Part shown: positions 24,926 through 38,873 of the stretch, one piece after another
Layout of the letters: each line of letters begins with the position of its first letter
Position numbering within the stretch: position 1 is the stretch's first letter
DNA from: Centropus unirufus
Lineage: Eukaryota; Chordata; Aves; Cuculiformes; Centropidae
Assembly (NCBI GenBank): GCA_013397695.1
Contig: VYZI01000564.1
Coordinates: 95,587 to 159,586 of the forward strand
Length of the DNA: 64,000 bases
Direction of reading: 5' to 3'
Translations under genes and position numbers: made by a program
The notes under the pieces: model-generated
The model's input: the letters and a program-made list of their open reading frames with translations, nothing else
What the model was told of the DNA's origin: nothing
Databases searched by the model: none

Positions 24926-26872
24926 TACTGCAGTACAGTTGTGTTAGGATGTATGCTTTGAAAAGAATGTGACATCAAACAAGGTAGCAGTTATCTGTTT
25001 GCCCTCTTTTTCCAGAGCACAGCACAATTTCAGCCTAGCAAATGGTTTTCTAGGCATGGCCACCAATTGCAGCATTCAGACCTTCCCATCCTTCAAAAGA
25101 CTTCAACCTCCCAGCTGAGGAATCACCACATTACCCAAGATGCCCTCAGGCTTTCAGTCAAGGGAATTATCTATTTCTGATCTGGGCCACAGTGAGACTG
25201 CTAGCACATTCAATACTTTCTAGAAGGATGGAGGGTTGCTTTGAGGGAAAAAGGCAAGTCTCTGCTGAACAACCTGTTGTCAGCAACTCCATTTTCAAGT
25301 AACATCCATCAAGGAGCACTGTTATAACTCTTCTTCCGCATCTTTATATTCTCAGCTCACCTGTGAAATCTTCAAGTGCTCAATTCTGTTATTTACTAGG
25401 CAAGAAGGTCCCTAGAAGAAAGGTGAACAATCTTTTATGCAATTTTCTTCAGACCATCCTGTTTTTCTTAAGCATATCTCACCGCTTCTTCTCTTAAAAG
25501 GCATTATGCAAAAGAAAATAGAAACAGACAAAAATGTTGTTATTGCAGTATCTGAAATAGAGGGAAGACAAAATTATAACCTCCTAAATTTAGAGCAGCT
25601 GTCTATCAGATTGGAGGCTGATGTGAATATTAAGCCTTTGAGACTATTAGTAAAATCAAATACCTTCTCCAATTCTCTCTGCTAAACTATTCTAATGCAA
25701 AGCAAGGAAGAGTGATTAAAAACAAAAGTCTCGGTATCAGCAGTAATTCTATAGTGTCCCTGGTGGAAACTATACACTACTTTGTTTCATTTCAGATGGG
25801 TCTTACACAAAGCAGCTGAAGGAATATTTTTTACCCCTCCCATTATGACACCTTTTGCATTATATTTTCTGCTTTTTCAAGTGTTCATAAAGCAACCAGC
25901 CTATCCATGGATTCAGATATTGATCTAGTCTCTGTGGTGCTGAGATACCAATTTACTAATCAGTGTCTGCTATGTTTTATATTACCTTTCATTTCTCCCT
26001 CTGCGCGGCAAAAACAGCTTAAGGATTTCAGAAGCAGTACAGTGGGTGATGTTATTACGTATGGCAGAAGAATGAATCATCCCCCTCCGAGGTGTTTAAG
26101 AGCAATCATTTTCCCAAGAAATTTATTATGAGTAAGTTTTTAATTTTCACCAAGATTTTCAAAGAAGGAGTATGTTGAGTGTAGAGAAAGGAGGCCCCAT
26201 GAAGAACTGATTGTCAGACTTCTGGGAACAAAAAAGGCTGAGAAATAAAACCTGGAAAATTCCACTACTTCAGATTAGCAAAAAATTTTTGAATTGCTGT
26301 CTCTCTCTGCTTACCAGGCCTTCAGCTGGCACTCTTCTAGGAGCATTGCAATAGTCCTGTGCAGATCTTCTGTGGAGGGTGACTGGTTTGGGCTTCTAAA
26401 ATAGGGCAGTAGCAGAAAGAAAGAGATAAAAATCAGAGGCAGGCAGCAAGAAGGAAGAGAAATAAAGATCTTGTAACACATCTGAGACTTTGCAGGTCTG
26501 AGTTGAAGCCAAGCTCTCTGAAGAGACCTCTGTGATTTTGAGGAAGTCACCAAGCATCCAGGCATCTCTGTTCCCTATGCAAAACTAGTGGTTAAGTATA
26601 ACTCACATTGAAACCTACTGAGTCCTCCCATAAGCCTCTCAAAAAAGCACAGTTATTTTGAATTGACACTAAAGCCCCCTTCTTCTTTTCTCACTTCCCC
26701 CTTATCCTAATTTGAAGCCTGCTCTGACTAAACCTATTACAGGCATGAATGGGAAGAGATATATATTTCAAGTTCATTTTGTCTCATTGCCTTGTTAAGC
26801 AGTAACATGGTAATTTAAAAAATATAAAAATTAAACGCATACTTTTATTTCCCCTTCCTTCTGCCTACTATG

Positions 26873-26906
26873 ATCATGCAAAATTCAAAATCATGCAAAG
26901 TTCAAA
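26873..26906. repeat. 17-bp tandem duplication
   Basis: ATCATGCAAAATTCAAA (26873-26889) is followed directly by ATCATGCAAAGTTCAAA (26890-26906), with one mismatch. Each copy contains ATGCAAA, which resembles an octamer (POU) core. The duplication itself is certain and any role is not. Confidence 0.9.
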
Positions 26907-29900
26907 AAGTATTTCAGAAACTCAAGGCAGTGCACTCCTGTACGTAGATTAAGCACCTCAGATGACTGTCATCAAGCTTGAACTAACTTGTTACTATCTC
27001 TTCCAAAGAAATGAGAAGGATGAAAAGGAAAGAAGAAAGAGTGTGATGGATGCACTCAGTATTTCAGAGGTAGAAGTTCTTCTCTTAAACAGAAAGGAAG
27101 CAATGCTGGGTCTCTAACTGTCAATTCCCAAGACTGTGGGAGTTTATTACTTGTAGGGTAGGTTGGTTTTCCTTCCCAATAATTTTACATTGCACCATGT
27201 GCTGAACAAGTATGCCAAAACCTAATGCGCATCAGTTAAGGATTGCCAGTCTCTTAGTCCAAAGTGATACAGTACTCCAAGTAACTGCCTTCCCCAGCTT
27301 TACCTTAGTACATCAGTGTAGTGACTGCCCTGAAAATAAAGTCAGATGTAAGCTATGGTCAGTCATTTGAGACAAGTATAAAAAGGAGGGAATGGGAAAA
27401 TGAATCTGTTGATCACAGGGTACTCTCCTTTGCATATGGAAAACAAAAAAATATTAACTTAATGCTGGGCACCCGAAAAGCAGACGAGAGGATCTGCAAC
27501 TAATACTATTCATAATCTCAGAAGTTTCATAAAGCCAGCACAGCTTCATAAGTAATTTCTTTCTTAGTTTTATACACTAATTTTGTAAATTAATGGTGAA
27601 AGACCGTATCCTGGAGAGGCATAATCCAGCTCCAAATTTTCACTCACATCACAAGCAAGGGGGTAGAAAAGGGGCCAATCACACCTCCCTTAGCAAAATT
27701 TAGACCCATACGACAAATATTTAATGGCAGTAAGTGTGAGCATCTATTAACAAATGCAAAAAAAAATAAAAAGAGTCTATCAGTAAAGCACTGCCATAAC
27801 TCAAATAATACCAGGACCACTACAAATAGCCTTCAGACAGCATTGTCATTGTTGAAGCCAATGAGATTCAGGATAGACCCCTACGTTTAGCCTGCCGGCT
27901 TGCATCTATGAAACAGGGGCAATAGGAGTTTCCACTGACTCTGTAGAGATGCACTGAAGGAATTTTCTTCTTCCACTCATTATTTTTCCATCTCATTAAT
28001 ACCATAGAAATCTATGTGAAAAGTTTCTTCAAAGCCTGTTGGTAGTCGAGTTTATTCTTAGCTTTGCAGCACTAGAGATACTGCAGCTACTGTTTGAAAA
28101 ATAGAAGCAAGGTGTGTTTAAATTCAAATTCGAAGGCACAAGCAAACAAAATAAAAGCCATTAAAATAAGCACGAAGTGATGAAAGGAGGAAGATTGATC
28201 TTTTTTATGAGATACGCTGTTTTGGATTTTTTCACACTATGTTTCTCATTTCTAGTTTAATATGGAAAAAAAAAAGTGTATCAAGAGGTGTGAAATACTA
28301 TAAAGTACCAGCTGACCATCTATATTAAAATATGTCTTTTGTAGATCAACCATTTAAACACAAATCCGTTAAAATCCTTAACTATTTCATTTACCATAGT
28401 AAATATAAAAACACAAGTGATGATGAGAAAATTAGTTATTATCTGAGACTTCCATAGGCAAATGATAAAAAGAAACAGCTGGGGCGCCAAGCAGCCAATA
28501 AACATTATTAATTTTTACTTACCTAGAGGTAAGATCATATGATATCCAATTATCCCACCTAAACATACTTTAGTTAATAGAGATTATATAATCTGTATAC
28601 ATGTATGTTATATATAGTTGTGGACACTGGGAAAAACTAAGTCTCCTGTCATAGCAGATGGCTTCACAAGTGAGAACCTCTCTGCTGAAAGGACGCAATC
28701 TCGGTTTTATAAATTTACTTACCTATGGGGTTTTATAGTTGTTTTCTATTTTCATTCTGTGTCTCTAAGGAAAACATTTGCATGTTTCCTGCATATACTT
28801 CATTTTAGCACAAGTATTCTCCATATCACATCAAAACTGCTTCATCTGTTATGTACTCACTGCATTGAATAATTAAGCTTATGATTAAATTATTTAGTTT
28901 CTTTCTGGTGGACTTGTAAAACTCTTGTACAACTCAGATGTACTCATTCTTCCCTCAGTTGAGGCCAAAGCTCACAGGGAAGCTGATGTGTGAAAAATAT
29001 ATAATTTGCTCTTATCTGGCTAGTTATTGTTGTATACCTATGGGATCACACACAAACATAACTGACTTAAGATCGCCTAAAGGTATTACTAAAAATACAA
29101 CAATAAATAGCAGGGGGTTTCTCTGAAAATTCTGCTGCTAAATTTACCTTGGATTATATTTGTGGTAGTGTGATGTAACCCAAGTATTTTCTAGTGTTGG
29201 AAAAAGAGGTGGCATTTTCTATAAAACCAAGATCAAATGTTTGTAAATACTGATATAGTAGTCAAGATACATTTTTCTGAGCCTTGTAGAACAATAATAC
29301 TAGTTTTCAACTCACCTCATGACGTATTTTACTGTACAAAACATAGTACATTATAGTAAATCTAAAATATACCATTTCAATATAGTTTCAACTGATTTTT
29401 AAACAAGGAAATTATATTGAAAAGTCTCCATGAGACAGGGTAAAAACTTCTGTTTCTTGTGGGACACAGGTAATTCCACTTAAACATTCATCTGTCCTTA
29501 CAGTCTGTATCCATCCAAGTATAAAAGACTCCTGAACTACACACACAGACACATATCTTCCAAATCCAATTGCCTAACAAACATCTCCTCAATGTCAGTT
29601 TACTGCCCAGAATAGAAGAGACATTACAGTTTCATTCAAAGACATTGAAAAAGGGCAAGGGAAAGGCCTCTGTGGGAGGAAGATTTTACATATATAACAC
29701 TACCAACCTGTAGGATACTTTTTCCTTGATGCTAGCATAGTTACATACAATCATTGGTGACAAAAGACACTTCTTTTCTGGCCTTGTCAAGTCATTGAAA
29801 CAGATCAGTTGGAAATAACAGGAACATATTCCCTTAAATGTGTCCTGAATCCCCTAGACTGGATCACTTATTTCTGCAATTAAGGCCAAGAATAAAAGCT

Positions 29901-32310
29901 GGAACCCTGCGTTGTGTTAGACTGCAGGACTGACTGACTGAAATTTAAAAAGACACTTACTGAACACAGTCTGATCCAGACTGTGAGGTATATTTCTTAA
30001 CTACCTGCATTTCTTTTCTTACTTATGGTAACACTTTTTCCAAATTCAGAGCTTTGGCTGTCATGACTTTTGATGTCATGGAGTTCAATCTTGACAGCTA
30101 CTTTTGTTACTATAAGCCTCCCACACTGAACTGCTTCAATTTAGGAGCTGGATGTAGAAAGCTGTCTTTCTTCATTCTGCCAGCTGCCTACATGGTGGCA
30201 ATATATTTTCTATACAAAAACAACCAGAGTGTTCAATATTCTGTGACAAGGCAATTCTTTAGAGGAATGTTATCATCTTTAGGGCCCCAGGAAATCAGTG
30301 CAGAATTCTTGTGGCTAGTGAACAAACTGTTGATTCATTGTGCTTTTTTTCTACCAGTTTTTTTTTTTTTTATATAGGTAATACTTACTATTGTGAAGTT
30401 CTTCCCAAAATATCTGAACAAATTATTTTCAGGAAATAGGCTTGTTTAGTTTGACTAGATGGTATTGACTGTTTAGAATAAATGAAGCCTATCCAGCCAC
30501 ACCGAACATCTTGGGTGTCAGTTTCTCAATCCCCACAGACAGATACATCACAAGATGAAGATATTGACCAAAGCCGAGAGTTTTCTTGGAGCCTCAGGTA
30601 AACTGTTGTTTATCCTTATTTCCAGCCCATAAAACAGTAATTGCATTTTTATCATATTCAGATAGCAACAAAATTTTGACTCAACACTCATTAGCAAAGA
30701 GCTCTGCCATGAGACTTGACTTTGTCTGAAAAGCCAATTCAAGTGATATTAACTTTACCTCCTTGGTTACAAATCATGTTAACACACATCTGTCATGTGT
30801 CTTTGAGGCAAGTCATCAGCCAAATTCATTTTCCAGAAAGTTTTATATTATCTAGACAGAACCATTCATAAAGAAAGCAATTGCACCAGGAACTCCTTCA
30901 TTAGAATTTAGTCATCCTTGTCCTAATTATTCTGCCTTTTTTCATAACTCGAATTAGGCCTACAGAAAATTTTCCAAGGCACAGATCTTCCTACATTTCT
31001 GTAAATAATTCCAGCACACACTGTTACTCAGTATCTCTTTTTTTTTATTACTTGTGTCCAATTGCACTATATGATACTATTCATTATCTGTAAGGACTTA
31101 TCAAGCTGGAATCCTACAACAGACAGACACACTGGCTTTTTGTTTGTAAGAGGCAGTTGTTTCATAAATAATTTTATGTGAAAACATGGTCATTATTAAA
31201 ATCTGGCTTAATTTTGAAAACTCATTTTGGCACCCCTGTACCCACCACCATACCATTGTCTTGGGCTGGGTTCTTGGGGACTCCTGAACTACATCCCTAC
31301 AACTCTGGCACAGCAAGTCCAGATCAAGTCCTAAACCCACTGGTCAACATTATGATCACACAGCTGTGCTGCTTTTGGACTAGGTGGTCAACAGCACTGC
31401 AGGTTACTCTGAACACTTTCCTGTGGTAAGACTTGTGTCTCTCACACAAAAAGTAAAGAAATAAAGCTCACTCTTAAAATGCTTTTATGTTTAGAACAGC
31501 CCTGGTAAGGTCCACAGTTTTGAAGTCATGCGTCCATAAACACTTACTGTGAAGAGAATGCCTTACAAGTAAAAAAGTAAGTAAATCGTGTTTTTTTCAC
31601 ATTGCCAAAACAAAATGCATAAATCCGAACTAGCCATAAAAAAGTGTTTGTTTTGCATCTGCATGGAAATTTCCCCTTCTCAGCAGGGGATGGGGTGAGG
31701 GAAAGAATTACTACTTGCAGAAAATAAAGGAGTACAGTTGGTAAAAACTAGCTCTATTTAGTTGATCAAGGAATCAGCTTAACCTAGGAGCAAATATACT
31801 TAGAATCATGTCTTAGAGGTCCTTCTAAGTTTATGTGGATGACAGTCTTTGCTGAAAACAGACTTTAATTTTACCTTATGTTTACTTTATCTTTAATGTT
31901 AACTTATACAACTGTCAAAATAGTATTAATTCACAACTTCTTCATGGAGCAAGATGTGGAGCAACGGCCTATTATGTTGATTCAAATTAACAGTGTTAGA
32001 AAAGCAAAGATTTATATCTTTTCATTCTCTTTCAAGAGACAGCAGTGGAGAAACGAGATACACTTCTAAAAAAGTTCCCAAATGTTTTTTCCAGCTGTGT
32101 TTCTGAACTTTGCTTCTGCCTGAGGAAAGCAGGAGCAAGAGTGACAAGGTTGTAAATGTTACTAATCATGATTAAAAAAAAAAATCTGTAGGCAAAAGTT
32201 GAATGAAATGTTACCTACACGGTTCTGTCTCCCTCAGGCCTCAATTTTACTTTACTGAAGTAATGAATCTGCCACTGACTTTCTGAAAACTGATTATTTT
32301 TTAAGATTGT

Positions 32311-32357
32311 ATTCTAGAAAGGATCTAGAAATTCTAGATTGGATTCTAGAAAGGATC
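32311..32357. repeat. 32-bp period duplication rich in TCTAGA
   Basis: ATTCTAGAAAGGATC occurs at 32311-32325 and 32343-32357, with similar leading bases (AGATTGT and AGATTGG), giving a 32-bp period. Two further CTAGA cores lie between them. The palindromic units could form alternative short stems. Confidence 0.85.
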
Positions 32358-33250
32358 CTGGGCACAGATCCCAAGCTTTACAATCTGCCAAAGAATATCA
32401 TATTACATTACAGAAGTTATAGTAAAAGTATGGTTTCTGAGGTCAATGGGAAATTTAAGTAAGTCATAAAGAACACTTTTAGAGAATGATCAAAGAAGCA
32501 GCAAAGCAAATGCAATTATGACATCTTATGGGAAATCTTATGGTGTCTTTTTTGCAGCAGTCAGTGCTATAAATCTTTCTCTCCCACCATGAAAGATTTT
32601 GATCAAGAACGCACTTCAGCAAAGTGTCCCTTTGTCTTTTTATAGTGTGGAACATTTCACCTCTGTTCATGTTTCAGAAGAAGGAATTGCTTGCTCAGCT
32701 AAACAGAAACGTCTTTTTTTTCCCTCACAGGATATTAAGGACTTGTGTTATCTATTTGAAAAAAAGGATTTTGATTCAATGTTCCAATCAAGGCCACAGA
32801 TGTAATGCCACACACCTGGCAAACCTTGTTTAAAAACCTATGTTTCATTCTGTGTGCTTTTATTGAATGTAATCTCATTGCTCAGAAGCACAGTGTCAAT
32901 ACAAACACAAGAAAAGCCTTTTTCCCATCTGCTATAACAATATGGTACAATTGTTTATGTGAATGTTTACAGATTAAGTGTTTACAAGCCACTAAAATAT
33001 CATTTCTAATTTCAATTGTTGTAGACATATTAGATCAATAATCCCAACCCAACAGATTAAATAGTATTTGCTTACTATACACTGAGAAATAACCAGGAAA
33101 AAAGTGTGTTTCAGCACCTGCTGTTTCATCTTTTTCTCTAACTTATCTGCCTCTGCACTAAGTGTAGATTGTTGAGATATTCTCTGCCGTGGATTAGTGG
33201 ATTACAGCTGGGAATGTTTCACCTTCAGCAATTCTACAGTCTCAATGCCT

Positions 33251-33293
33251 GATGGATGGACGGATAGATAGATAGATAGGTAGATAGATAGAT

Positions 33294-33367
<74 letters not shown>

Positions 33368-33393
33368 AAGGCAGGCAGACAGACAGACAGACT
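33251..33393. repeat. Compound microsatellite (GATG)(GATA)n(GGCA)(GACA)n
   Basis: About 143 bp of tetranucleotide repeats: GATG/GACG units, an interrupted GATA block, an uninterrupted run of GATA units covering more than 60 bp, then GAAAGGCAGGCA and four GACA units. The reverse-strand open frames across it (33202-33470) are only the Ser/Ile/Tyr/Leu translation of the repeat. GATA/GACA repeats are the core of the Bkm satellite family enriched on some snake and bird sex chromosomes, but short arrays like this are common genome-wide. The copy number may be compressed in assembly. Confidence 0.97.
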
Positions 33394-35580
33394 GATTTTA
33401 AATCCATAAAATAAAGGGGCATTGTTAGGGGGGAGAATACCTGGAAAAAAATCCAATAGTTAGGTAACATCAGAACACCATGGCATCATTTGGGGTCTCC
33501 ATGGGTGCAAGTATTTGCTTGTTCTTCAGCAACAGCAGTCTTCCACTGTGTTCCAATATGTTGAACTAAACCTGTTCGCCCTGAAGCACTGAACTTAGAC
33601 AAGACATCCTTAAATTTTGTCTTTCTTTGCTGTATGCTGAAGTCCTTTTCCATTTCTGTTACATGAAAATGCCACAGATCTGTGGAGATGTAGCTGATTT
33701 TCCCAACTGCTTTGCCACAAAACTAGGTACAGCCTTATTTTCTATTTATCCATGTTTAATTAAATCATTTAATTTTCTTGTCTTTTTAACTACCCCTACT
33801 TCAAATATTTGGTAAATAAGATTTACAATTAAATGCTTGGGTATGTTTCCATGGATATAATTTAGATAACATTCATGATATGTTATCTATCGTCCATGTA
33901 TAGTCCAACACTGTAATTAGGGTTTCCTCCCAAATGAACTTTGATTATGTAGTAGCCGGAATCAAAAATCCAATTCTATAAGAGATTGGTGAAACGTTTC
34001 CTCCCAGGATGGACGTTGGAGAGCTAAAAAACTCCTTCACAGTACTTATAAATACCGTGAAGATTGACATGTGTGGCTGGCTGTGGCAGGTGACAGGCCA
34101 GCTACTTCTTTCCTTGTTCACAGTCCCAGAACCTGCTCTGAAAGCAGCATGAAAACAATGTCTTTACCTTACCAGATAAAACAGAGGTAAAAACAGGTGT
34201 CATCGTTATTTTGCACAAACCTAAGTCCTAGGTTTGTGGTGAGTACCAAAATAGTTTTCATAGTCACTGCAACTGAAGCAATTCTTCTACTTAGTCCCCA
34301 CACTAACATCCCCCCTATTTAGGTCAGATCATACAAGCCAGAGGTGTTGGGGGTGTCACAAGAATAAATCAAGCTGAAAAATATCTGTGTCTAATTGGAA
34401 AGGAACAAACGCAAAGGAGCCTGGCCAATATCTAAAGTGAAAAAGGCCACCATGCCAAGATGGCGTGTGTGGTCTCTGCTGGAGTAAATGCAAACCTGCA
34501 TTGAATACAGGCGGGGATGAGAAAAGGGAAAGCAATTTTTCTGAATCAAGGGATGTCTTCTATAGAGGCGGCCAGTCACCATGACCAAGTTCAAAAGCCC
34601 CACAGATATAGCTCCACAGCAATGCAGGTTTGTCACTTATTGTTCTGCAGGCACATTTCTATCCAGCTTATGAAAAGACTGACAGAATACCACTTTTATA
34701 TTGAGTTAAAACTGCAAGAAAATATTTTTCTCTGAACGTGTGAAATTGGTAGCCAAAATAACCTGCCAGTTTCCAAAAGCTATGAAGATACCAGCTTTTA
34801 ACATTTACAACATGAGTGCTTGTACTAAATGACAAAAAAAATAAAGTAAACTGTAAACTGTACAGCTGACAAACTTCTGTCAGGTGATAATGGCTGGTTG
34901 AGAACGGACACAGGTTCTCTTGTGCCCCAGCATGAAAGGGGAGAGAACATTTCCAGAAATCCATCCTATCAAATTTCTATTTGCTCTGAAATATTTCTGT
35001 ATTATTAAGTGCAGAAAGCTGGCTGCCTCTAAGCTTCTCTCCCATTCCATGTAAGTTCCATGCTCCAGCATCACCACATTACATCTCATTAAAGGACTGT
35101 CACAATCTATGTTGTTATTAGGACAACTTCTGTGCTTTTCTTTCTGGGTGAAAAATTTCCAAGTGTTGCATGTTCATGTTTCTGTTTACTTTTATGATGA
35201 GGTAGATATTTTATCAACACTCAGGCAGTACTGAAAGGCTCCCAAGGTACAAGAATTCATTTGGTTGCAGTGCTAAAGATGTAAATTCTGCAGGAGGTAG
35301 TGGTTTTAGTATAGCTATTGAACACCCAGGATCTGCCTTGGTAGTGCTTTTCCAACCCACTCCAGTTCATTCTCAACAACAATAAATAATAATTTTTAAA
35401 GGAATTATTTAGTTGTGTGACTCTACTGAGTTTATATTTAGTGCCAGATGATTGTTGCAGGTGGTGAAGTACATTGTCTCCATAGTGCTATTCATCCCTC
35501 CAGGAAGGCAATGCACAGCCCTTTATTAAATCACAAATATAAATTCACATAAATACATATTTGTACATGGATCTATTTCA
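33394..35580. other. Non-coding unique sequence
   Basis: No gene recognised. Short frames near 33627-33815, 34391-34636 and 34668-35089 overlap on both strands without recognisable products. A diverged CTTTTCCAACCCACTCC near 35347 hints at a very old CR1 fragment, but too little remains to call. Confidence 0.65.
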
Positions 35581-35656
35581 GCAATCTGCAGAAATTCTCT
35601 CTTTCATCCGTGCAGTTCTATGATTGCAATCTGAAGAGATGCTCCCTTTCATCTGT
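35581..35656. repeat. Diverged 45-bp tandem duplication
   Basis: Sequence from 35581 (GCAATCTGCAGAAATTC...) is repeated from 35626 (GCAATCTGAAGAGATGC...). The first 31 bp differ at five positions. The duplication is therefore clear but older than the perfect tandem repeats elsewhere in the window. Confidence 0.8.
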
Positions 35657-35899
35657 ATAAAATCAGAAATCTTACAAAAGGATGTAAGCTGTCCTGTCAA
35701 ATGAAGGTGCAAACTCACCTTCTTACGTAGGGTATTTTGTGTTCCTTGATGAATGGAAAATTTCCTCAGTCAGCTATTAGTTAAGCCGCTGGACAAAATT
35801 CCATCTGAATGCGCACACTTGATACTACTACATCTCCATTCTAGGACAGTGCAATGGGTCAGCTGGATTGTTAAAATAACTACTGCATATAAGTAGCAC

Positions 35900-36360
35900 T
35901 GTGATGGGGTGGCTGCTGCAGGGTGCGGGGTGGGGAAGGAGGTGAAGGAACAGGCTTTACCTGCCCCCAGCCCCCTTCCACCTTACTACCATGGAGCTCC
36001 AAGCCTTAAATAGGGAACCTTTCTGAAGGAACTTCTGCACATGCATAGCGACACCACCCTTCACATGCAAATGGGGACTTGCCCTATGAATAGAACCTGC
36101 CGAGAAGGCACAGGATTCACACCCATCACCCCAATAGAACCAACCTGCAAGAACTACCAGATTATGTGTCCATGAAGAACTGCTGCTGAAAAACTACTGA
36201 ACCACATGTCCCTGAGGAGCTGCCATACCCCATTGGAGTGGTGACCATTTTTTTTTAACTTTTCTCTGTCTACCTATGTTTATTTCTCTTTTACTTATTT
36301 TACTGTGCTTTCTTTTCCCCTCCTGGCTTTGTGGTGTGTGTAGGATTGAATACAAGTTGT
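35900..36360 (+). mobile_element. Possible old LTR-like (ERVL-type) insertion, boundaries uncertain
   Basis: An abrupt GC-rich block begins TGTGATGGGG at 35900 in AT-rich surroundings. It runs through a TATA-like TTAAATA (36006-36012) and an exact octamer ATGCAAAT (36065-36072), and ends in a T/pyrimidine-rich stretch from about 36247 to 36335. A GC-rich head, TATA-like box and T-rich tail fit the shape of avian ERVL-type LTRs. I could not find a matching CA end or a flanking target duplication, so the right end is a guess. It might also be another repeat or simply a GC-rich unique block. Confidence 0.35.
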
Positions 36361-38873
36361 GTTTTGTGACCTTGGCTATGCTCAGGGAATCAGATTGTAA
36401 ACTGCCCAGATTGAGAATAGATTTTGCAACTTCGGGAAGTTGCTATGAAGAGTGCAACCAAGTATCTTAAAGGTGCAGAAATTCTTCCAGGATCTGTAGG
36501 CAGGTTGGTCTGATATTCATGCTCACTATGAACTCTCTATCCTATGTTCAGTGTAGAAATGGAAGTACTAGAAAGAAGACAATGATGCAGAAATTCATTC
36601 ATTATGTACACCGACAGCTATGGGAAGAAAATATATCTTTACAGAATATTCTATGCTGATAAGCTAAATAATATTCTTCAGAAAGCGTGGTCTCAGCATG
36701 TTTTCCTTTAACAGCTGGCTGCCTAATTTCCTGTTTAACACCTGTACAAAATGATGACACCACATAAATAGTGAATTAAAAGTAATATGCAAAATCCCAC
36801 TGAAAGGCCCATCTGCTTTGACAACTTGCTCTTCAGGGTATCTTGAACAGCAGCAAAAAGATATCTCAAGCTGCTCAGAAACCATGTAAAATGATACTGT
36901 ATAATAAAACTCACCCTCTTTTATCCTCTGATCGGACTTCTGGTCCTATCACTGAGAAAGATTCAAACACAGGTCTTCCTATGACTATTGCTAAGTGATG
37001 AAATGCCTCTAGCTAAAAGCAAAGGATGATTGTTTTGACCATGAAAGCCAAAGAAAAGTCTTGCTGTTCAATTTATTGCCTCCCTTGCATCATACCCATC
37101 ACAAAGAACTATCTTGTTTGAAAAGCAGCCAGTCTTAAAATAAGGTAAAAAAATAATCAACCACAAGAAACATGCGGTTATTTGTTCTCCCTGATATCTA
37201 GTACTGCATTTTGCACCACCTCTAATGAAAGAAAATGCTGAAATAATGGCAAGCTGGTACATTTTATTAACTAGAGCATCAGTACAACACATGCAGAATC
37301 ACAAAACTCAATTCCAATTTCTCACATGCATGTTGCTTGTAGAGCAGGTATTTATTTTGCATTTGAAATGGAAATGGGAAATTCATTGCTTAAGCTGCTT
37401 CATGTCCTTTGAAATCTTTGAGTTCATAGTTTATGACAGTCTGACAACATCAGTAAGATATCTTTCTATTCCTCATGTTTGTAGCTGTGGATTGGGAGTC
37501 TGAATTTAAATACCGGTTTCTTATGTTTTCTGCTATCTATATCCAGTTCTTTACTCTTAAACCTTTTTTTTTAATACTATTCTACAGACATAGTGCCACA
37601 CCTTTTACAGAGATTTGATGCTACAAAACAGTTTTCACCTCAGAGACCTAAGGACATTAAAGAATCTCCAGAGTTTTATATTCACATCTGTTAAAGTAGT
37701 TACTAGCATCTTTGTCTGGCTTATGTTGTTCTAAACTTCTTATTTGGGCTTTTTAATTACCACATCCTTCTCAGTACCTAATATATCCTAGTGGAAACAG
37801 GCCCATAAAATTAAAAGGTAAGTTACTAGTATAATAGGTTATATATAAGATATCACCCAGTGTAATTCACTTAATGCATTATTGCCTACGTTGCACTTGT
37901 ATGGAACCTCATACAGCCAAAACATTGTGCCAGATTTTAAGGTTATACACTGCCTATCTTTTGTGAAATATATTGCATCTCAGAAAAGATATCTCCAGAA
38001 TGGAAAATATATCCGCAAGCCCTGTTAAACTCATTCTTGTGTCCTAACAAACATCATTTTTAACCCCATAACTTTTAACACAAATAAGCAAAAAATATAT
38101 GTTGTTTGAGGTTTTCATTCTGTTTTGTCTTGTTTTGTTTTAGAAGAAAAGGGAACACATTTGAATTTTTGAGGGGAGAAGGAAGTAGTGTGATAGCATT
38201 GTGATACAGAGAAATAAGGAAACAGCTGACCTGAAAATATTCCAGTGCCACTTTGATGGTACTTTTCTCTTCTACAGCCTTTTTTCAACAGCTCTCATAA
38301 GATCAACACAGCTGTCTTCTAGCCTGAGAAATAGATGCTCGTTAGCAACCCCAACCCATCAGCAGTGAACTCTCCATTTTCTCAGATCACATTTCTCCTT
38401 AATTTCCTAATTATGGAAAGAGATCAAAGTATGTGTACTCAGAGCAATATATGACAACAAAGATGCATACAAATTGCCTGAAGCCAACAAATCAGTTACA
38501 AAATCAGAACGAGAAAAATTCTAATAAACATACATCCCCCAAGAGTATGCTGTTTTGGTAATGACCCTTGAATATCTTTGGAGTGGATCAGACTAATAGA
38601 AAACACATTTAATAGAAGACCACAGGAACTTACAAATGACTGCTCAGGGTTAAACAAAACTGTCTTCAGTCTCAGACATCATCTTGTCATAGTGGCCTTC
38701 CACAACCTTGAAACAAAGTGAAAATTTCCCCTGCACTCTCCAACCACCCAAATAAAAGTTCGGTTCAGGGGTTCCCTGAGTTAGATGTGGACTTTGTAGA
38801 CCTCAACAGTTCTCTCACCTGAACTTGGTCTGTCTCCTTCTCAACCCATAAAAGTCCAGGAGATCCTATGGCA

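Larger units (their letters stand above)
23911..33250. other. Non-coding AT-rich unique sequence
   Basis: No gene recognised in over 9 kb. It contains a short perfect hairpin (24905-24925), a 17-bp tandem duplication (26873-26906), a poly-T tract near 30357-30372 and a TCTAGA-rich duplication (32311-32357). Open frames are below about 110 codons, and several are nested in one another (for example 32599-32833). None resembles a known protein. Confidence 0.7.

Noticed and set aside
33202..33470. Minus-strand frames with long Ser-Ile-Tyr-Leu repeats
   Set aside because: They are only the translation of the GATA microsatellite.
35281..35370. Possible ancient CR1 tail around CTTTTCCAACCCACTCC
   Set aside because: Only a short imperfect match to the CR1 3' region and no terminal octamers. 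Not distinguishable from chance.
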